DNA from: a bacterium
GTDB taxonomy: Bacteria > Verrucomicrobiota > Verrucomicrobiae > Limisphaerales > J093
Assembly: GCA_021839785.1 (NCBI GenBank)
Contig: JAKCAB010000057.1
Span: 1-8,168 of the forward strand
Length of the DNA: 8,168 nucleotides
Direction of reading: 5' to 3'
Shown: positions 7,101 through 8,168 of the stretch, piece by piece
Layout of the letters: each line of letters opens with the position of its first letter
How positions within the stretch are numbered: position 1 is the stretch's first letter
Program-made: the position numbers and the translations under genes
The notes under the pieces: generated by a model
Seen by the model: the letters and a program-made list of their open reading frames with translations, nothing else
What the model was told of the DNA's origin: nothing
Database searches by the model: none

Positions 7101-8168
7101 AGCACGCCGGTTGCCTCGACCAGCGTCCAGTCCGCCTGGCCGGATTCTTCGCTGTCGATCCAGTTGTCCGGCACCAACGGGTCGGCGCGCGGGTCCACCA
7201 GCTCAAGGCTGCGGCCACCGCCGTCGGCCCAGCGGCTCTGCGAAGTGGCATCGGCGTAAAGCGCCTCGGCCATCACGGCCCAGGCGGGCTCTGAACTGCC
7301 AGGCAAAACGACCGGTCGCGCCAGCGCGAGGTGTTCGCCGCGATCGGAGAGACCACCTTGAAAATCGCCCACGACCAAGCTTGCCGGCAGCTTCGGGTGA
7401 CTCGCGCGAAAGCGTTCGGCATCGCGCGCAACCACCAGGTAAGCTCCCGGCGCCAATGCGCTGCCGGCCGGAAACTCGAATTCGATGCCATCCACGAATA
7501 GCCAGCCGACCAGGTCCACCACATTGCCGCCGCGGTTGTGCAACTCCACGAATTCTTCGGCGCTGTCCTCCGCGATCGGATGAAACATGATTTCGCTGAT
7601 CCCGACTTCGCGGAGGAGCGGCGGCGCGTTCGCCACACCTGGCGTGGGCGCACTCAATTCGCGCAAAGCTCCGGCCCCGCGCGGCCAACGCCCGTGACTG
7701 AAACCGGTGAGTTGGGCGGCGAACTGGACGGCGTCGAGCACGCGGCTTTGGTCAGGCGAACTCAGGAACAAACGCCCGCCCGCGGCGCTCGGCGCGAAGC
7801 CGAGCTGGGCTTCGTCGAAAATCGCGAACTCGCCAGGGCCGAGCACCGTCCCGGCTGGCACGTGGAACTTCTCGGCCGTCGGCACATCGCTGAGCCAGCA
7901 ACCGCTGGCGTCCAGCGGACGCGCGCCGGCATTGGCCAGTTCGATCCAGGCGCGGGCGCCTGGCGTGGGCGCCGCCAGGACTTCGTTGATCACCAGGTTT
8001 TCGAGCGGACCGGCTGGCAACGGATCGGCCATTCCCGGCGAGCCGCCTTTGACCGCGCTGGCCACCCAGGCGCGGGGATCGGCCTCGCCGTAGCTGGGGC
8101 GCGCGAGCACCAGCGAATGGCCGGCGCCGTCGGCCGCCAGCGGCCACGGCGGTTGGTCCCGGTACTCG
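4190..8168 (-). CDS. Giant secreted lamin-tail/CotH-kinase multidomain protein (5' end beyond window)
   Basis: At least 1325 residues are visible and the frame is open to the right edge. An internal GTG at 8110 is not the true start, because codons beyond it continue a lamin-tail-like sequence. Residues below count from that GTG. Lamin-tail domains: the end of one near 1-25, a second at about 36-162, a third at about 167-340 (ISEIMFHP, EEFVELHN) and a last at about 1078-1222 (IRINEWLAAN, DWFELYNPG). Residues about 346-470 resemble a carbohydrate-binding jelly roll (NGTFENGANGWFF). Residues about 491-600 are an Ig-like module containing DDGTGPDELAGDGVF. A CotH-kinase-like domain spans about 611-990 with HYSGSSY, a long variable insert and WDFDVG, where D886 and D888 are the probable metal-binding residues. 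An Ig- or glucodextranase-B-like module lies at 993-1072. The end, 1231-1306, is a beta-rich domain (RRYRVRQCASL...RFYQVVLVP) that I recall from many Verrucomicrobiota exoproteins. Kinase activity, substrate and partners are unknown. Confidence 0.87.
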   Translation of the reverse strand, partial: EYRDQPPWPLAADGAGHSLVLARPSYGEADPRAWVASAVKGGSPGMADPLPAGPLENLVINEVLAAPTPGARAWIELANAGARPLDASGCWLSDVPTAEKFHVPAGTVLGPGEFAIFDEAQLGFAPSAAGGRLFLSSPDQSRVLDAVQFAAQLTGFSHGRWPRGAGALRELSAPTPGVANAPPLLREVGISEIMFHPIAEDSAEEFVELHNRGGNVVDLVGWLFVDGIEFEFPAGSALAPGAYLVVARDAERFRASHPKLPASLVVGDFQGGLSDRGEHLALARPVVLPGSSEPAWAVMAEALYADATSQSRWADGGGRSLELVDPRADPLVPDNWIDSEESGQADWTLVEATGVLDLVHPAVPNADQLQVFLLGAGEALVDDVEVRVGNGANRIANGTFENGANGWFFQGTQRLSRLATAAGFNSAHCLDLVASDRGDHVANRARTRLTAPIPAGQTATIRARVKWLRGHPEILLRLRGGGLEAVGRLNLPPTMGTPGGPPSRAAENAGPTITDVSHRPVLPAAGQPVRVFARVADPDSVGTVKLRFRVDPATDLAEVPMVDDGTGPDELAGDGVFTGAIPAQPGGALVAFQIEAADAAQPAATAHFPADAPARECLVRFGESAPASAFGTYRLWITEASRAFWAGREKMSNEDVDATFVYGTNRVIYNAGAHYSGSSYTAPGYDSPTGNLCGYDLSFPKPVRFLGETHLTLDWPIRDATDQREQLMFWFLDQYGLPNVYRRYVHLFVNGLHRGTIYDDVQQPGADTVEEWFPDEADGSLFKTDCWNEFDDAGNRLDPCILNTLEAFTTTGGAKKVARYRWNWRPRAARGSANDFTDLFALVDAVNATTNYQAGVEAVVDVEHWMRTFAMNDLASFWDAFGNPNAKNTFLYKPKADTWKLMCWDFDVGLGVFNDPVNASLFDVNDPTVARLYRTPAWVRRYWAALQEALDGFFKTGAGTRIDALLDAKYAAFRADNLALSDPAGIKSWINQRRAYLQTQLNTVRASFAVTHPTATVTTNQDPLVIRGTAPVAVRTIQVNGVACPVTWNGVTSWELRVPLQTGQNELTVAGVDRLGRAIAGASASLSVNFTGTPATPPAIRINEWLAANRATLADPTDGAFDDWFELYNPGDTAVSLAGWRLSDSLADPARFVVPAGFSVPAHGFLLVWADGQPEQTQSGGALHVNFRLSQDGETIALFDSLGQPVDAVDFGPQTDDASQGRWPDGAPEPFFTLPRPTPAAANALPPEVPVGVRIVSWQVGPDGAVTLTFSSLPGRRYRVRQCASLAEPWIDTAGEIVAAGGTTSWQDTFPAGGARRFYQVVLVP

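Noticed and set aside
4166..7294. A 1042-codon open frame on the plus strand opposite the lamin-tail/CotH gene.
   Set aside because: It is rich in Arg, Val, Ala and His with no domain or motif and no signal, while the minus strand reads clear domains over the same bases. High GC third positions suppress stops on the opposite strand.
7638..7972. A 14-base direct repeat (CCTGGCGTGGGCGC at 7638-7651 and 7959-7972).
   Set aside because: Both copies encode the same short APTPG phrase in lamin-tail modules, so it reflects protein-level similarity rather than a DNA element.

Overview
This GC-rich, almost fully coding window looks like a chromosome segment from a member of the Verrucomicrobiota, possibly the Pedosphaera/Limisphaerales branch. 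That assignment is inference. It rests on a very large secreted protein combining lamin-tail and CotH-kinase domains, a Sco protein with a CX5C copper motif, and a CGAA/TTCG heptad inverted repeat of a kind I recall from such genomes. No marker gene is present to confirm it.

Plus strand, 1-4129: one tightly packed operon for building the copper centres of nitrous oxide reductase. It begins with the last codons of an unidentified gene. Then come nosD (periplasmic beta-helix protein), nosF (ABC ATPase), nosY (membrane permease) and a membrane-anchored fusion of a CusF-like copper-binding domain with a Sco1/SenC domain. Every junction is a 4-base start/stop overlap (GTGA once, ATGA three times), so the genes are probably co-transcribed and translationally coupled. 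The expected division of labour is that NosF hydrolyses ATP to drive NosY, NosY acts on periplasmic NosD, and the CusF-Sco protein handles or delivers copper. The reductase NosZ and the chaperone NosL are not in the window.

Minus strand, 4190-8168: the 3' part of one very long gene whose start lies beyond the right edge. It encodes a modular extracellular protein with at least four lamin-tail domains (the first cut off), a jelly-roll-like module, Ig-like modules, a CotH-type kinase domain and a C-terminal beta-rich domain. It converges on the nos operon across a 60-base gap and has no evident functional link to it.

The most unusual structure is a 148-base inverted repeat at 1397-1544. Each 58-base arm carries CGAA-type motifs spaced 7,7,7,7,11,7,7 bases, exactly mirrored in the other arm. 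It lies inside the 3' end of nosD, is translated as a roughly 60-residue low-complexity tail, and leaves the ATGA junction with nosF intact. I saw no tRNA, rRNA, CRISPR array, transposase or confident promoter.
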